From JBPOFY01 sp051252415 (lineage in GTDB: Bacteria; Verrucomicrobiota; Verrucomicrobiia; Opitutales; Coraliomargaritaceae): a stretch of DNA of 64,000 nucleotides. The notes below the pieces were generated by a model. It saw only the letters and a list, made by a program, of their open reading frames with translations. It made no database searches and had not been told where the DNA came from. Location: positions 1 to 64,000 of the forward strand of contig JBPOGA010000002.1 of assembly GCA_051252415.1 (NCBI GenBank). Reading direction: 5' to 3'. The translations under genes were made by a program, and so were the position numbers. The number at the start of each line of letters is the position of its first letter. The first letter of the stretch is position 1. Shown here in pieces: positions 54,096 to 63,978 of the stretch.

Positions 54096-55301
54096 ATGTC
54101 TGCACAAAAAGCAACACACACATTTTCAAAGCGGCAATCTCGTCAGAAAGTCACAGAGACTTTTGTGACTGGTTTTTTCCGTCTAGCCACCTATCTCGTC
54201 ATTATTGCGGCAGGCTATCTATTCATTAATATTGCATACAATGGCTCCAAGGCAGTTTTCACCACCAAGGCGCCTTTTATCAATATAGCCTTCCTCACAC
54301 AAAAGCCACAGACCCTGCATGTCTATGAGCCAAAGGAAATCTACAATGAACTGAAGTCAATCAATGCCGAAATCGTTTCAACTAAAGCGAAAAGCAAAGC
54401 CCTCGGGTCTGGCGAGAAGGCACAGATCGCAGAATACAAAGCGCATGTAGAAACTTTGGAAGCACGCTACGAAACACTTGATGAAGCACGCAAAGAAGGC
54501 CGTCTCATGTATAGCGATTCTGAATATCGCAAACTAGATGAAGCGCCGTCCGAGGAAATCTACGCTTACAACAATTACGCCTACAGTGGTGGTGGCATTG
54601 GCCCAGCAATCATCGGAACAATCTTACTCGTTGCGGGTTCCATCGCAATTGCCTTAACACTCGGCGTGCTCTGTGCGGTATACCTAAGTGAGTATAGTCG
54701 CCCTGGTAGGACACTTCAAATGATACGCCTATCGATTATGAACCTCTCCGGCGTGCCATCGATTGTCTTTGGTCTTTTCGGGTTCGGGATGTTCGTGCTC
54801 TTCTTTGGGTGGGGCGTCTCGATGATCGCTGGTTGGTTCACACTAGCCATCATGGCACTCCCCGTGATTATTACTGCCAGTGAAGAATCCATGCGTGCGA
54901 TTCCAAAAGGTTTCCGCGAAGGCTCACTCGCGCTCGGCGCGTCCAAGTGGACATCGATACGCACCAATGTGCTGCCTTACGCATTACCCGGCATCCTCAC
55001 CTCATCGATCATGGGCATCGCACGTGTCGCAGGGGAAACCGCACCCATAATGTTTACAGCAGCCTTCGCCTTACGCGATCAACTGCCATGGGAAGGCCTC
55101 GAGAAACCAACTGACTTTTTCTTTCAAGGCGTCATGGCACTCCCCTATCACATCTATGTGGTGAGTGCGAAGATTCCTCAAAACGAATACACCCGTAATA
55201 TGCAATACGGCGCAGCATTCGTATTCTTGTTCATCGTCGGCTTCTTCGCACTGAGCAGTATTATACTGCGCGTGAAAATCCGCAAAAAATACAAATGGTA
55301 A
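54096..55301 (+). CDS. pstA: Phosphate ABC permease PstA with periplasmic insertion
   Basis: This second permease half, at 401 residues, is longer than E. coli PstA (about 296). The first helix (FFRLATYLVIIAAGYLFIN) is followed by an extra hydrophilic, helical region (about 85-150, LKSINAEIVSTKAKSKALG with EARYETLDEARKEGR). The permease core then starts: GIGPAIIGTILLVAGSIAIA, SGVPSIVFGLFGFGMFVLFF and AIPKGFREGSLALGASKWTS. Neighbours are pstC and pstB. Confidence 0.92.
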   Translation: MSAQKATHTFSKRQSRQKVTETFVTGFFRLATYLVIIAAGYLFINIAYNGSKAVFTTKAPFINIAFLTQKPQTLHVYEPKEIYNELKSINAEIVSTKAKSKALGSGEKAQIAEYKAHVETLEARYETLDEARKEGRLMYSDSEYRKLDEAPSEEIYAYNNYAYSGGGIGPAIIGTILLVAGSIAIALTLGVLCAVYLSEYSRPGRTLQMIRLSIMNLSGVPSIVFGLFGFGMFVLFFGWGVSMIAGWFTLAIMALPVIITASEESMRAIPKGFREGSLALGASKWTSIRTNVLPYALPGILTSSIMGIARVAGETAPIMFTAAFALRDQLPWEGLEKPTDFFFQGVMALPYHIYVVSAKIPQNEYTRNMQYGAAFVFLFIVGFFALSSIILRVKIRKKYKW

Positions 55302-55341
55302 ACCACCGCGTCACGACTTTCTAACAGCGAATTACTCTCTC

Positions 55342-56133
55342 ATGGCTCAATCAAGCACATCACCATCTAACGACCCAAAAACGATTATCGAAATCAGAAA
55401 TTTCGATTTCGCTTATGGGAGTTCACAAGCCCTCTTTGATATCAATATGGACATCAAAGAAAAAGAAGTCACCGCCTTCATCGGACCATCCGGTTGCGGC
55501 AAATCAACTTTCCTTCGTTGCTTCAATCGTATGAATGACCTGATCGACATCGCTAACATCAAGGGTGGCGAAATCAAAATCAGCGACATTAACATCTACG
55601 ACAAAGAAGTCGACGTCATCGAACTTCGTAAGCACGTCGGCATGGTCTTCCAAAAGTCGAACCCTTTCCCTAAGTCGATTTACGACAACATCGCCTACGG
55701 TCTACGCATTCAAGGCGTGAAGAAGAAAAGCACCCTGGATGATGTTGTCGAAGAATGCCTCCGTGGCGCCGCACTCTGGGATGAAGTCAAAGACCGACTC
55801 AATGAAAGCGCGCTCGGTATGTCTGGCGGACAGCAACAACGCCTCTGTATCGCTCGCGCACTCGCAGTGAAACCAAAGATCCTACTGATGGATGAGCCTT
55901 GCTCTGCGCTGGACCCGATCGCGACAGCCAAGGTCGAAGAGCTCATTCACGAGCTAAAGAAGGATTACACAATTGTGATCGTCACTCACAACATGCAACA
56001 GGCAGCCCGTGTTTCCGACAAAACCGCCTTTTTCTACATCGGTAAATTGATCGAGTTTGCAAAAACTGACGATATCTTCATGAACCCTAAAGACCCGCAG
56101 ACAGAAGCTTACATCTCAGGAAGATTCGGTTGA
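55342..56133 (+). CDS. pstB: Phosphate ABC transporter ATPase PstB
   Basis: The ATPase drives phosphate import. The 263 residues have Walker A GPSGCGKST, a Q-loop VGMVFQKSNPFPKS, signature MSGGQQQRLCIARAL, Walker B ILLMDEPCSALDP and switch VTHNMQQAARVSD. The FRCFNRMNDL stretch after Walker A is specific to PstB. It lies 40 bases after pstA and 35 before phoU. Confidence 0.96.
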   Translation: MAQSSTSPSNDPKTIIEIRNFDFAYGSSQALFDINMDIKEKEVTAFIGPSGCGKSTFLRCFNRMNDLIDIANIKGGEIKISDINIYDKEVDVIELRKHVGMVFQKSNPFPKSIYDNIAYGLRIQGVKKKSTLDDVVEECLRGAALWDEVKDRLNESALGMSGGQQQRLCIARALAVKPKILLMDEPCSALDPIATAKVEELIHELKKDYTIVIVTHNMQQAARVSDKTAFFYIGKLIEFAKTDDIFMNPKDPQTEAYISGRFG

Positions 56134-56168
56134 GCCCTAATCCAAAGCAACTTCAAATAAATTAGACA

Positions 56169-56807
56169 ATGAACCAATATTTCCACCACGAGCTAGAAGA
56201 CCTTCGGTCCAAACTAATCCTCATCGCTGAAAAAGCCAACGAAGCAGGGCGCCTTGCTGTCGAAGGATTTCTCAACAGCGACCTAGAAAAAACTCAGCGC
56301 GCGATTCAGCTCGATGATGAAATCGACGATCTAGAAATCGCCATCGATCGCGCCTCGGTTCGCTACATCACACTACGTTCACCCGTATCAAGCGACGTGC
56401 GACTCATCTTCGTAGCCATTAAAGCTAGTCACGACCTTGAGCGTGCTGGTGACGAAGCACATAGCATTGCGAAGAACACTCGTAAGATTCTCACGCGCGA
56501 TGGCGTCGTAAAAAATACAGTTGAAATTAAAGCGATGAGCAAGCTGGCCTTCGCAATGATGGCTGATGCCATTACCTGTTTCCTTCAAGAAGACCTTGAA
56601 CTCGCAAAGAACATCATTGATCAAGACAGAGAAGTCGACCGCTTGAACAAAGAGAATTACCAGAAGCTCTCCTCGGCTGCTGCTGAAGATGGTATTGATT
56701 CCGCAACACAAATTGAAACGATCCTCATTTCCAAATCCATTGAGCGCATAGCTGACCACGCAAAGAATCTCGCCGAAGAAGTTATCTACCTTCTCACCGG
56801 AGAATAA
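56169..56807 (+). CDS. phoU: Phosphate signalling protein PhoU
   Basis: PhoU links the Pst transporter to the PhoR/PhoB system, repressing the regulon when phosphate is plentiful. The 212 residues form two three-helix repeats with the E-x-x-x-D-x-x-x-D metal motifs: QLDDEIDDLEIAIDRA, then IKASHDLERAGDEAHSIAKN in the first half and IDQDREVDRLNKENYQ with ISKSIERIADHAKNLAEEV in the second. It is last in the pst operon. PhoB and PhoR are outside the window. Confidence 0.93.
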   Translation: MNQYFHHELEDLRSKLILIAEKANEAGRLAVEGFLNSDLEKTQRAIQLDDEIDDLEIAIDRASVRYITLRSPVSSDVRLIFVAIKASHDLERAGDEAHSIAKNTRKILTRDGVVKNTVEIKAMSKLAFAMMADAITCFLQEDLELAKNIIDQDREVDRLNKENYQKLSSAAAEDGIDSATQIETILISKSIERIADHAKNLAEEVIYLLTGE

Positions 56808-56974
56808 TCTCCTATCGGCAACAGCCACAATTAGATAGCGATAAAATTTACCATTTTTTAGTATGCAATTGGCAAATTTTCTGCTATGTCCCCTCGTGGT
56901 CGAACACTTCTGGCAATGACCAGAGCATGCAAACGATCAATCAACAACTCATATAAATTAGAAAATTAATCGAA

Positions 56975-57487
56975 ATGGCTAAGAAAACCACAACCAAAGC
57001 AACTAAGAAAGTTGTCGCGAAGAAAGCTCCTGCAAAAAAGGCTGCAACTTCTAAGAAAACACCTGCTAAAAAAGCTGCTCCAGCTAAAAAAGTAGCGGCT
57101 AAAAAGGCAGCGGCTCCTAAGAAGGCAGCGACTCCTAAGAAGGCAGCGGCTCCTAAAAAGGCTGCTCCTGCGACTAAGGCTCCAGCCAAAAAAGCTGCGG
57201 CTCCTAAAAAAGCAGCGGCTAAGAAGCTAAAGCAAACTTCACTTATCGCACGTGTTGATGTCGGCTTCGGCAACAGCCTCTATGTTCGCGGTTCAGGTGC
57301 AGGCCTTAGCTGGGCAAAGGGCATTTTGCTGGATAACGTCTCTCCTTACGAGTGGGCATTCAAGTCTACAAAAGCTAAGGGTGAAGTTACATTCAAGTTC
57401 GTACTTAACGACGAGATCTGGGCTGAAGGCGAAAACCTTACAGTTGCAGCAGGTGGCACATCCATCAGCTCTCCAATCTTCGGATAG
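56975..57487 (+). CDS. Histone H1-like protein with C-terminal beta domain
   Basis: The 170-residue protein starts with about 85 residues of Lys/Ala/Pro/Thr repeats (KKAPAKKAATSKK, KKAAAPKKAATPKK), typical of bacterial H1-like or AlgP-type DNA-binding tails. Residues 88-170 form a compact domain: LIARVDVGFGNSLYVRGSGA, then GLSWAKG, EWAF, TFKFVLNDEIWAEGENLTV. The pattern recalls carbohydrate-binding beta-sandwiches (CBM20/48/53-like: W, FKFV-N-D, W-x-x-G-x-N), and it matches the C-terminus of the protein at 33064-34467. DNA binding by the tail is a fair inference; the partner of the beta domain is unknown. It is monocistronic with its own terminator. Confidence 0.75.
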   Translation: MAKKTTTKATKKVVAKKAPAKKAATSKKTPAKKAAPAKKVAAKKAAAPKKAATPKKAAAPKKAAPATKAPAKKAAAPKKAAAKKLKQTSLIARVDVGFGNSLYVRGSGAGLSWAKGILLDNVSPYEWAFKSTKAKGEVTFKFVLNDEIWAEGENLTVAAGGTSISSPIFG

Positions 57488-57511
57488 CCGACAGAGTAAA
57501 CTCTTTAATAC

Positions 57512-57545
57512 AAAAGCCCACCGTTTTCACGGTGGGCTTTTTTTG
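57512..57545 (+). terminator. Intrinsic terminator of the H1-like gene
   Basis: AAAGCCCACCG (57513-57523) and CGGTGGGCTTT (57530-57540) pair perfectly, followed by a T-run of eight in all. Confidence 0.93.
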
Positions 57546-57556
57546 TATTTATGACG

Positions 57557-57624
57557 TAGTCGGGTTGGCTTTAGCCGCCCGACATTATCGCCAGAAAGGT
57601 CGGACGGCTAAAGCCAACCTGACT
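57557..57624. repeat. Palindromic repeat, copy 1 (TAGTCGGGTTGGC family)
   Basis: The left arm (57557-57583) begins TAGTCGGGTTGGCTTTAGCC. The right arm (57599-57624) is its inverted copy with two mismatches. A 15-base loop separates them. The 27-base left arm is identical to that of the copy at 61704. The element lies between the H1-like gene terminator and the thrC stop, in a convergent gap. Confidence 0.85.
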
Positions 57625-57637
57625 CCGCTACGAAAAT

Positions 57638-59005
57638 TTATCGATTAATATGCGCACGCATGAAAGCTTTGATCGCCTCTGGTGTTGGTTCGACAGAATA
57701 CTTCACGACCTCGCGAAGCTTCAATGTTTCCAACGACGGGTGTGTAGAATCCACACCAACGGCATCCACTATGGTATCTGGGAACTTCGCAGGATGCGCA
57801 GTCGACAGAACAATCTCAGGACCAGCACCCCCACCTTCGGCAGGTGCAAAGCCACAAGCGGTATGTGGATCGACTACATAAGAGTGCTCCTGATAAACGC
57901 GTTCAATAATCTTCGCGATTTCTGCGTCATCTGTCCGTGAGCTGCTGAAGCCTTCCGCTTTGAAATCTTCAAAGATATACTCACCTGTGCCCTTAAAGGT
58001 TTTCATAATCTCGCGAACCTTGGCAGCATCACAGCCCTCTGAATAATATAAAAAACGTTCAAAATTTGAAGCCACTTGGATATCCATTGAAGGTGCCAAG
58101 CTGGGCGCCACATCATCCAAAGTATATGTGCCAGTTTGAAACAGACGGTGAAGGATGTCATTTTGATTCGTTGCGACACGGAAGCCCTTAATCGGCACTC
58201 CCATACGTTGCACCAACCAACCAGCGAGCACATTACCAAAGTTACCCGTAGGCACCACAAACGTGACATTCTCACGCTTGTCCGCCGGCAAACGGAAGAA
58301 TGCTGAAAGGTAATACACACACTGCGCGAGGATACGTGCAAGATTGATTGAATTGACCGCAGAGAGTCCGACTTCCGCAGCAAATTCTTTATCCTCAAAA
58401 ACCGTTTTCATGGCCGCTTGCGCATCATCAAAACTCCCTTTGATAGCGAGCGGGAAAACATTGTCCGCACCGGTGCAAGTCATCTGCCGCTCTTGCAGTG
58501 GCGAGATGCGACCGTCAGGATAAAGAATAAAAGTAGTCACCCCTGCTTTACCAAGCAGACCATGAATCGCGGCTGCCCCAGTATCACCAGAAGTTGCGCC
58601 CAATACCGAGATAGACTTTCCAGTGCGTGCGATCTGCGCCTCGTATAGATTACCCAACAACTGCAGCGCAAAATCCTTAAAGGCCAAGGTCGGGCCATGG
58701 AAAAGCTCTAAAACAAACAAGTCGTCACTCAGTTTCACAATCGGCGCGATATCCTCATGGTCAAACTTGGTGTAAGAACGCTTCACAATGCCGTGAAGCT
58801 CTTCGCGATCGATATCAGTGGCGAAGATCGCAAAGAATGCTTCGCAGAGCTCTGCGTAGCTCAGGCCCTCCCACTCGGCGAGGTATGGTTTCAGGTCTGG
58901 CAACTGCTCAGGCAGATACAAACCCGCGTCTGGGGCGAGCCCTTGCGCAACGGCAGTGGAAAAAGAAACAGGGGGCACCTGGCCACGTGTGCTAATGAAT
59001 TGCAT
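57638..59005 (-). CDS. thrC: Threonine synthase
   Basis: ThrC converts O-phosphohomoserine to threonine with pyridoxal phosphate. The 455 residues show the long-form start (MQFISTRGQVPPVSFSTAVA). The PLP-binding lysine lies in GPTLAFKDFALQLLGN, with the phosphate-binding GATSGDTGAAA and the C-terminal VVDPHTACGFAPAEGG. Length fits the long clade. It stands alone between two convergent or divergent units; lysC at 61887 supplies the shared aspartate pathway. Confidence 0.95.
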   Translation of the reverse strand: MQFISTRGQVPPVSFSTAVAQGLAPDAGLYLPEQLPDLKPYLAEWEGLSYAELCEAFFAIFATDIDREELHGIVKRSYTKFDHEDIAPIVKLSDDLFVLELFHGPTLAFKDFALQLLGNLYEAQIARTGKSISVLGATSGDTGAAAIHGLLGKAGVTTFILYPDGRISPLQERQMTCTGADNVFPLAIKGSFDDAQAAMKTVFEDKEFAAEVGLSAVNSINLARILAQCVYYLSAFFRLPADKRENVTFVVPTGNFGNVLAGWLVQRMGVPIKGFRVATNQNDILHRLFQTGTYTLDDVAPSLAPSMDIQVASNFERFLYYSEGCDAAKVREIMKTFKGTGEYIFEDFKAEGFSSSRTDDAEIAKIIERVYQEHSYVVDPHTACGFAPAEGGGAGPEIVLSTAHPAKFPDTIVDAVGVDSTHPSLETLKLREVVKYSVEPTPEAIKAFMRAHINR

Positions 59006-59129
59006 AGTTTCAAGTCTGTCTTCCTACCCACAGAGTCAATCAACAATTGCAACTACAACTGACACACTGAAGACTAGACGCCCCAAATAGTATACTGAAA
59101 GAACACTCAAACAGCGATACAACGGCTCG

Positions 59130-60314
59130 ATGCTCAAAAAACTCCGCACATATTGCTCATTCTACCTACCTCGCCCTTTTAGGAGGTGGTTTATCTACCT
59201 CCCGATTAATACGTTCTTCATCATTGGAATTTGTATTGTCGGACTGATCATTAAGGCTGCATTTATCTCAGCCGATAAACTTTTTGAAAGCAATGAACTA
59301 CCCGTAGAAGTTAAACAACAGTTCCAACGGATGGAATGGATGGTTCACAATAGTGCCGCCAGAGGCCGGCTAGACATCTATACGGATTATACTGAAATTT
59401 GCGGTGAGGGGATCGAATGGAATTATGGATTCTACGTCTTCTACGCAATGAGCCTAGAAGCACTCGTCGAGCAGCATCCCGAGAAAACCGATTTTGCAGC
59501 AAAGCAAATCGAGATATGCACCCGGCTCATGATGCAGCTGCCAATAAATGCAAATGATGAAGAGATACAAAAGATACTGAACACCCCAGGCAACTATGCA
59601 GCTTCACTCGTGTCAGGGTATCAATGCTTAGTATTAGGTATTCGCCACAAAATCACCGGAGACTCCCTTTACGATGAAACAATATTAGAAATGTCTAGAG
59701 CCTTAGCTAAAGAGCTTCGCGTTCAATTAGTGAGCAGTGGCCAAGTATATACATCTGATCAATCGACACAGCTCCATGCAATCTGGCGTGCTGACCAAGC
59801 ACTCGGCACAGACCATTCCGAGCTTTTTGACCTCTGGATTGAGACCATGACTTCAAAATTCCTAGAGCCTGAGTCTCGACTACTCTTCTCCATTGTCAGT
59901 ATCAACCCCGACAGGATCGATTCAGCTGCCCGAGCAACCAGTGTCATATGGTCAACGATCTTCCTCGCCGACATATACCCCGAATTTGCAAAGCAACAGT
60001 ATAAGGCACTTCGAAAAGACCGCATGCGAAGAGTTATCAACCTCGCTGCTATAGCGGAATACCCAGAACTCAACCCTTTAGACTTCGGAGACATGGATTC
60101 TGGCCCTATGCTGCTAGGTATTAGTCCATCAGCCACAGGTTTCGGACTATGCTCACATAAACTTTTCGGCACGCAAGCGGACTACACTCGTTGCTATCGA
60201 ATTTTTGAGCTGTTCGGACTTCCTAAAAATGACCACACAGGAAAATACTACCGAATGGGTAATGGTATGGGGGATGCGATTTTGCTCTACTCAAAAATCG
60301 TAGATTCAAAATAA
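59130..60314 (+). CDS. Membrane-anchored helical protein, unknown function
   Basis: The 394 residues begin with a basic patch and a membrane helix (FIYLPINTFFIIGICIVGLI, about 20-42). A predominantly helical periplasmic part follows. WMVHNSAARGRLDIYTDYTE, NYGFYVFYAMSLEALVEQHP and the conserved-looking DFGDMDSGPMLLGISPSATG and FGLCSHKLFGTQAD suggest an alpha/alpha toroid of the kind seen in six-hairpin glycosidases and the linalool dehydratase-isomerase fold. No substrate can be assigned. The gene is divergent from thrC and convergent with the YiiX-like gene. Confidence 0.5.
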   Translation: MLKKLRTYCSFYLPRPFRRWFIYLPINTFFIIGICIVGLIIKAAFISADKLFESNELPVEVKQQFQRMEWMVHNSAARGRLDIYTDYTEICGEGIEWNYGFYVFYAMSLEALVEQHPEKTDFAAKQIEICTRLMMQLPINANDEEIQKILNTPGNYAASLVSGYQCLVLGIRHKITGDSLYDETILEMSRALAKELRVQLVSSGQVYTSDQSTQLHAIWRADQALGTDHSELFDLWIETMTSKFLEPESRLLFSIVSINPDRIDSAARATSVIWSTIFLADIYPEFAKQQYKALRKDRMRRVINLAAIAEYPELNPLDFGDMDSGPMLLGISPSATGFGLCSHKLFGTQADYTRCYRIFELFGLPKNDHTGKYYRMGNGMGDAILLYSKIVDSK

Positions 60315-60331
60315 ACCGTCAGCTGTATAAA

Positions 60332-61660
60332 TCAGAACGCAGAATCAAAGCTACCTCGTAACAATTCTCGCGCATCCTCGCCCTCTACCCAGTGATCGCC
60401 ATGAAGTCCATAAAGGAGCACCGGCTCAAACCAGCCCTTCCCAATCGCTTGATTGATCAGATCTTCAGCAGATAAGCAATTACGACCAGCATGCGGCTGT
60501 AGTTCAAACTCAACTGGGCCGACACTGTGAAACGAGCGATACACCAGTTCGGTGCAGGCCAGGCGATCCGATGCAGTGAAATCAAAAATAAAATCATAGA
60601 GCTTACCCGCGTGAGTTAACCCACGTGCGATTGCCTGCGCCACCGCTATAGTGTCAAAGGTCGGCCTCAAAACGACAAAAGCATCCACTTGCAAGGTATC
60701 ATCCGCAGGACGCAACAAAACACCATCCCTCTTGGATTCTAAAAAGCGCACGGTGTCACCAACTGACTGTTCACTGCTTACGCCAATTTCTGAGCGCTGC
60801 GAATTACTACCGATGTAAAATGCTGCGTGTGGCCAAAAACCTGGAAGAAATAAATTACTTAGGGCATCATCGTGCCGCGTGACGATTACGTCTCCCGGCT
60901 TGAGAAAGGTCTCCAATTTTGCGCGAACGGAATCGTCGACTCGCTTTGGCGCACCGGAAGGCTTCACAAAAGGTTGCTTCAATTCAGCGATACTAGAGCC
61001 ACTCAATTGAAAGAGACTAAACATCGTCTTCTTATAGCCTGAATGATTACGGCGCAAAAACGAATGCAAGCGATAGCTCAAGCGCTTCTTCAAGAGATCA
61101 TCTCTACGTAATTCTATCAGTCCCTCTTCGGCTTTTAAAATGTCCACCACCGCAACATACTTTGTGTCAACGGCGAGCGCATGAATCTCATCGCGTTTAC
61201 TCTGATAAAACGAGGTCGCATCAAAAAATCCCCACCACCGACGCGGCGAAGTTAGGCTGCTATATATATTCGTAAATTGTTTCGCTTCGATGTGAAATCG
61301 CGGCTCTGGTTCATCCAATTTCTTACGTGTTATGGGTGCATTTTCAGTAAGCTCTACCAGATAGCTTGCTGCACGCACGAGTAGACAAGCCGCAGCGTAA
61401 GCGACCGCAAACTCCTTCAGGTCGTTAGTCTCATGATGCGCCCATCGCCCACGACTTAGATCCGCCAAACAATGTAACAACGATGTGCGCACTGCCAAAT
61501 AACGACTAAAGATCTCGCGCAAGCGTTCATCTTCGTCGGGCAAAAAATAGCCCCGCGCTTCTGCCTTAGCGACGTCTTCGATATACGAGCCCAATGCCTC
61601 CCGACGAGGCAAAGCAGCCGCTGAAGCTAACAGTATAGAAACGTGATTCACGCTACCCAT
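60332..61660 (-). CDS. YiiX/YebB-like NlpC/P60-family cysteine hydrolase with helical N-domain
   Basis: From ATG 61660 (MGSVNHVSILLASAAALPRR) the product has 442 residues; the frame opens with GTG 61672. The first about 250 residues are mostly helical and not recognised. The last about 180 are the permuted-papain type: LKPGDVIVTRHDDALSNLF, the histidine in FWPHAAFYIGS, and the cysteine in RLACTELVYRSF. Such domains act as lipid or peptide hydrolases or acyltransferases. Which substrate is used is not visible. A palindromic repeat lies just upstream. Confidence 0.75.
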   Translation of the reverse strand: MGSVNHVSILLASAAALPRREALGSYIEDVAKAEARGYFLPDEDERLREIFSRYLAVRTSLLHCLADLSRGRWAHHETNDLKEFAVAYAAACLLVRAASYLVELTENAPITRKKLDEPEPRFHIEAKQFTNIYSSLTSPRRWWGFFDATSFYQSKRDEIHALAVDTKYVAVVDILKAEEGLIELRRDDLLKKRLSYRLHSFLRRNHSGYKKTMFSLFQLSGSSIAELKQPFVKPSGAPKRVDDSVRAKLETFLKPGDVIVTRHDDALSNLFLPGFWPHAAFYIGSNSQRSEIGVSSEQSVGDTVRFLESKRDGVLLRPADDTLQVDAFVVLRPTFDTIAVAQAIARGLTHAGKLYDFIFDFTASDRLACTELVYRSFHSVGPVEFELQPHAGRNCLSAEDLINQAIGKGWFEPVLLYGLHGDHWVEGEDARELLRGSFDSAF

Positions 61661-61703
61661 AAAAAGCGCCACTGCGATGCTCGGCGAGCAGTATCTTAGC
61701 GTG

Positions 61704-61784
61704 TAGTCGGGTTGGCTTTAGCCGCCCGACAATGGATCCCAACAAACGCTCAATGATGTCAGGCGGCTAAAGCCAACCTAACTA
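61704..61784. repeat. Palindromic repeat, copy 2 (TAGTCGGGTTGGC family)
   Basis: The left arm (61704-61730) is identical over 27 bases to that at 57557. The right arm (61758-61784) is its inverted copy with three mismatches. The loop is 27 bases and differs from copy 1. It lies between the lysC stop and the YiiX-like gene start. Two copies 4.1 kb apart indicate a dispersed family. Confidence 0.85.
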
Positions 61785-61886
61785 CTGAAGGCGTTCGACA
61801 TACAAGGCTGGCGTCCATCCTCGCGCCGACCAACGAATAGTCCGCGGAGAAAGGCGTGAGAATCACCCACGCTACAATCGCTCTAC

Positions 61887-63101
<1,215 letters not shown>

Positions 63102-63228
63102 TGAATTAAAATCGAAATATTAGTAGGTAAGAAGCGGTGCCTTAAAATTCAAAATGCACCGAGGAAACAAGCCAAGCAATACTAGGTGCGGCAAGTTTCA
63201 AGGTGTTTATTCACAGAAGCCGAAGGAT

Positions 63229-63909
63229 TTATGTATTTCCAAAATATGTATCGTCTTCCGTGATCGCGTCCATCTCTGCCTTCAATTGCTCGGCAGCGAC
63301 CTTGCTGTCTGCCGATTGTAGCGTAGATGCCCCCTCAAAATGCACTGCCTTCACCTCTATACGACTAAATGGCACAGGTATATAAAACTTATCCCAGCTT
63401 TTTAACCGCCATGCAGATGTCATATTAAATGACAGCAATACAATCGGCGCGCCAGTCTTCATGGCCACTGCCACAGCTCCAGGCTTCATATCATACATAG
63501 GGCCACGTGAGCCATCTGGAGTGACCCCGACATCATAACCCGCCTCGTTTGCAGCTATCAATTCACGAAATGCCTGTGCACCTCGTCCATAGCGTGAACC
63601 CCGGACAGGCAAAATACCCAGGGTTTCAAAAAAACCTGCCAACCATCCACCATCGGAGCTCGCACTGATAATCGTCGCCAACTTTCGTTTCCGAAAATGA
63701 CGACGGAAAAATTCTGGTGCCGCAAACAATCGATTATGCCAAACAATGATAATCGAAGGCTTCGGCGGAGAATCCATCAATGCCTGCATATCACTTCCCC
63801 AATGGAATCTGAATGTACGTGACCAGACCCGAACGAGCAAAACAACGATCCATAGCAAAAAGCGCTCATGCTTTTTCAATTGCTTCGGTGTCGTGGAGGA
63901 TTTGCTCAT
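63229..63909 (-). CDS. DUF374 / lysophospholipid acyltransferase-like protein
   Basis: From ATG 63909 (MSKSSTTPKQLKKHERFLLW) the product has 226 residues with an N-terminal membrane helix. The acyltransferase-like landmarks are IIIVWHNRLFAAPEFFRRHF (H-x4-aromatic in place of HxxxxD), ILPVRGSRYGRGAQAFREL and GVTPDGSRGPMYDMKPGAVA. This DUF374 pattern is related to plsC-type acyltransferases and is often found near lipid A genes. The exact substrate is unknown. The start at 63945 lacks family similarity. Confidence 0.8.
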   Translation of the reverse strand: MSKSSTTPKQLKKHERFLLWIVVLLVRVWSRTFRFHWGSDMQALMDSPPKPSIIIVWHNRLFAAPEFFRRHFRKRKLATIISASSDGGWLAGFFETLGILPVRGSRYGRGAQAFRELIAANEAGYDVGVTPDGSRGPMYDMKPGAVAVAMKTGAPIVLLSFNMTSAWRLKSWDKFYIPVPFSRIEVKAVHFEGASTLQSADSKVAAEQLKAEMDAITEDDTYFGNT

Positions 63910-63978
63910 TTGTAAAAACGATGTGCGTTTCCTCAGACATGGCAATGCCTTGTCTGTAGAAGCTTACGATATCCAAAA

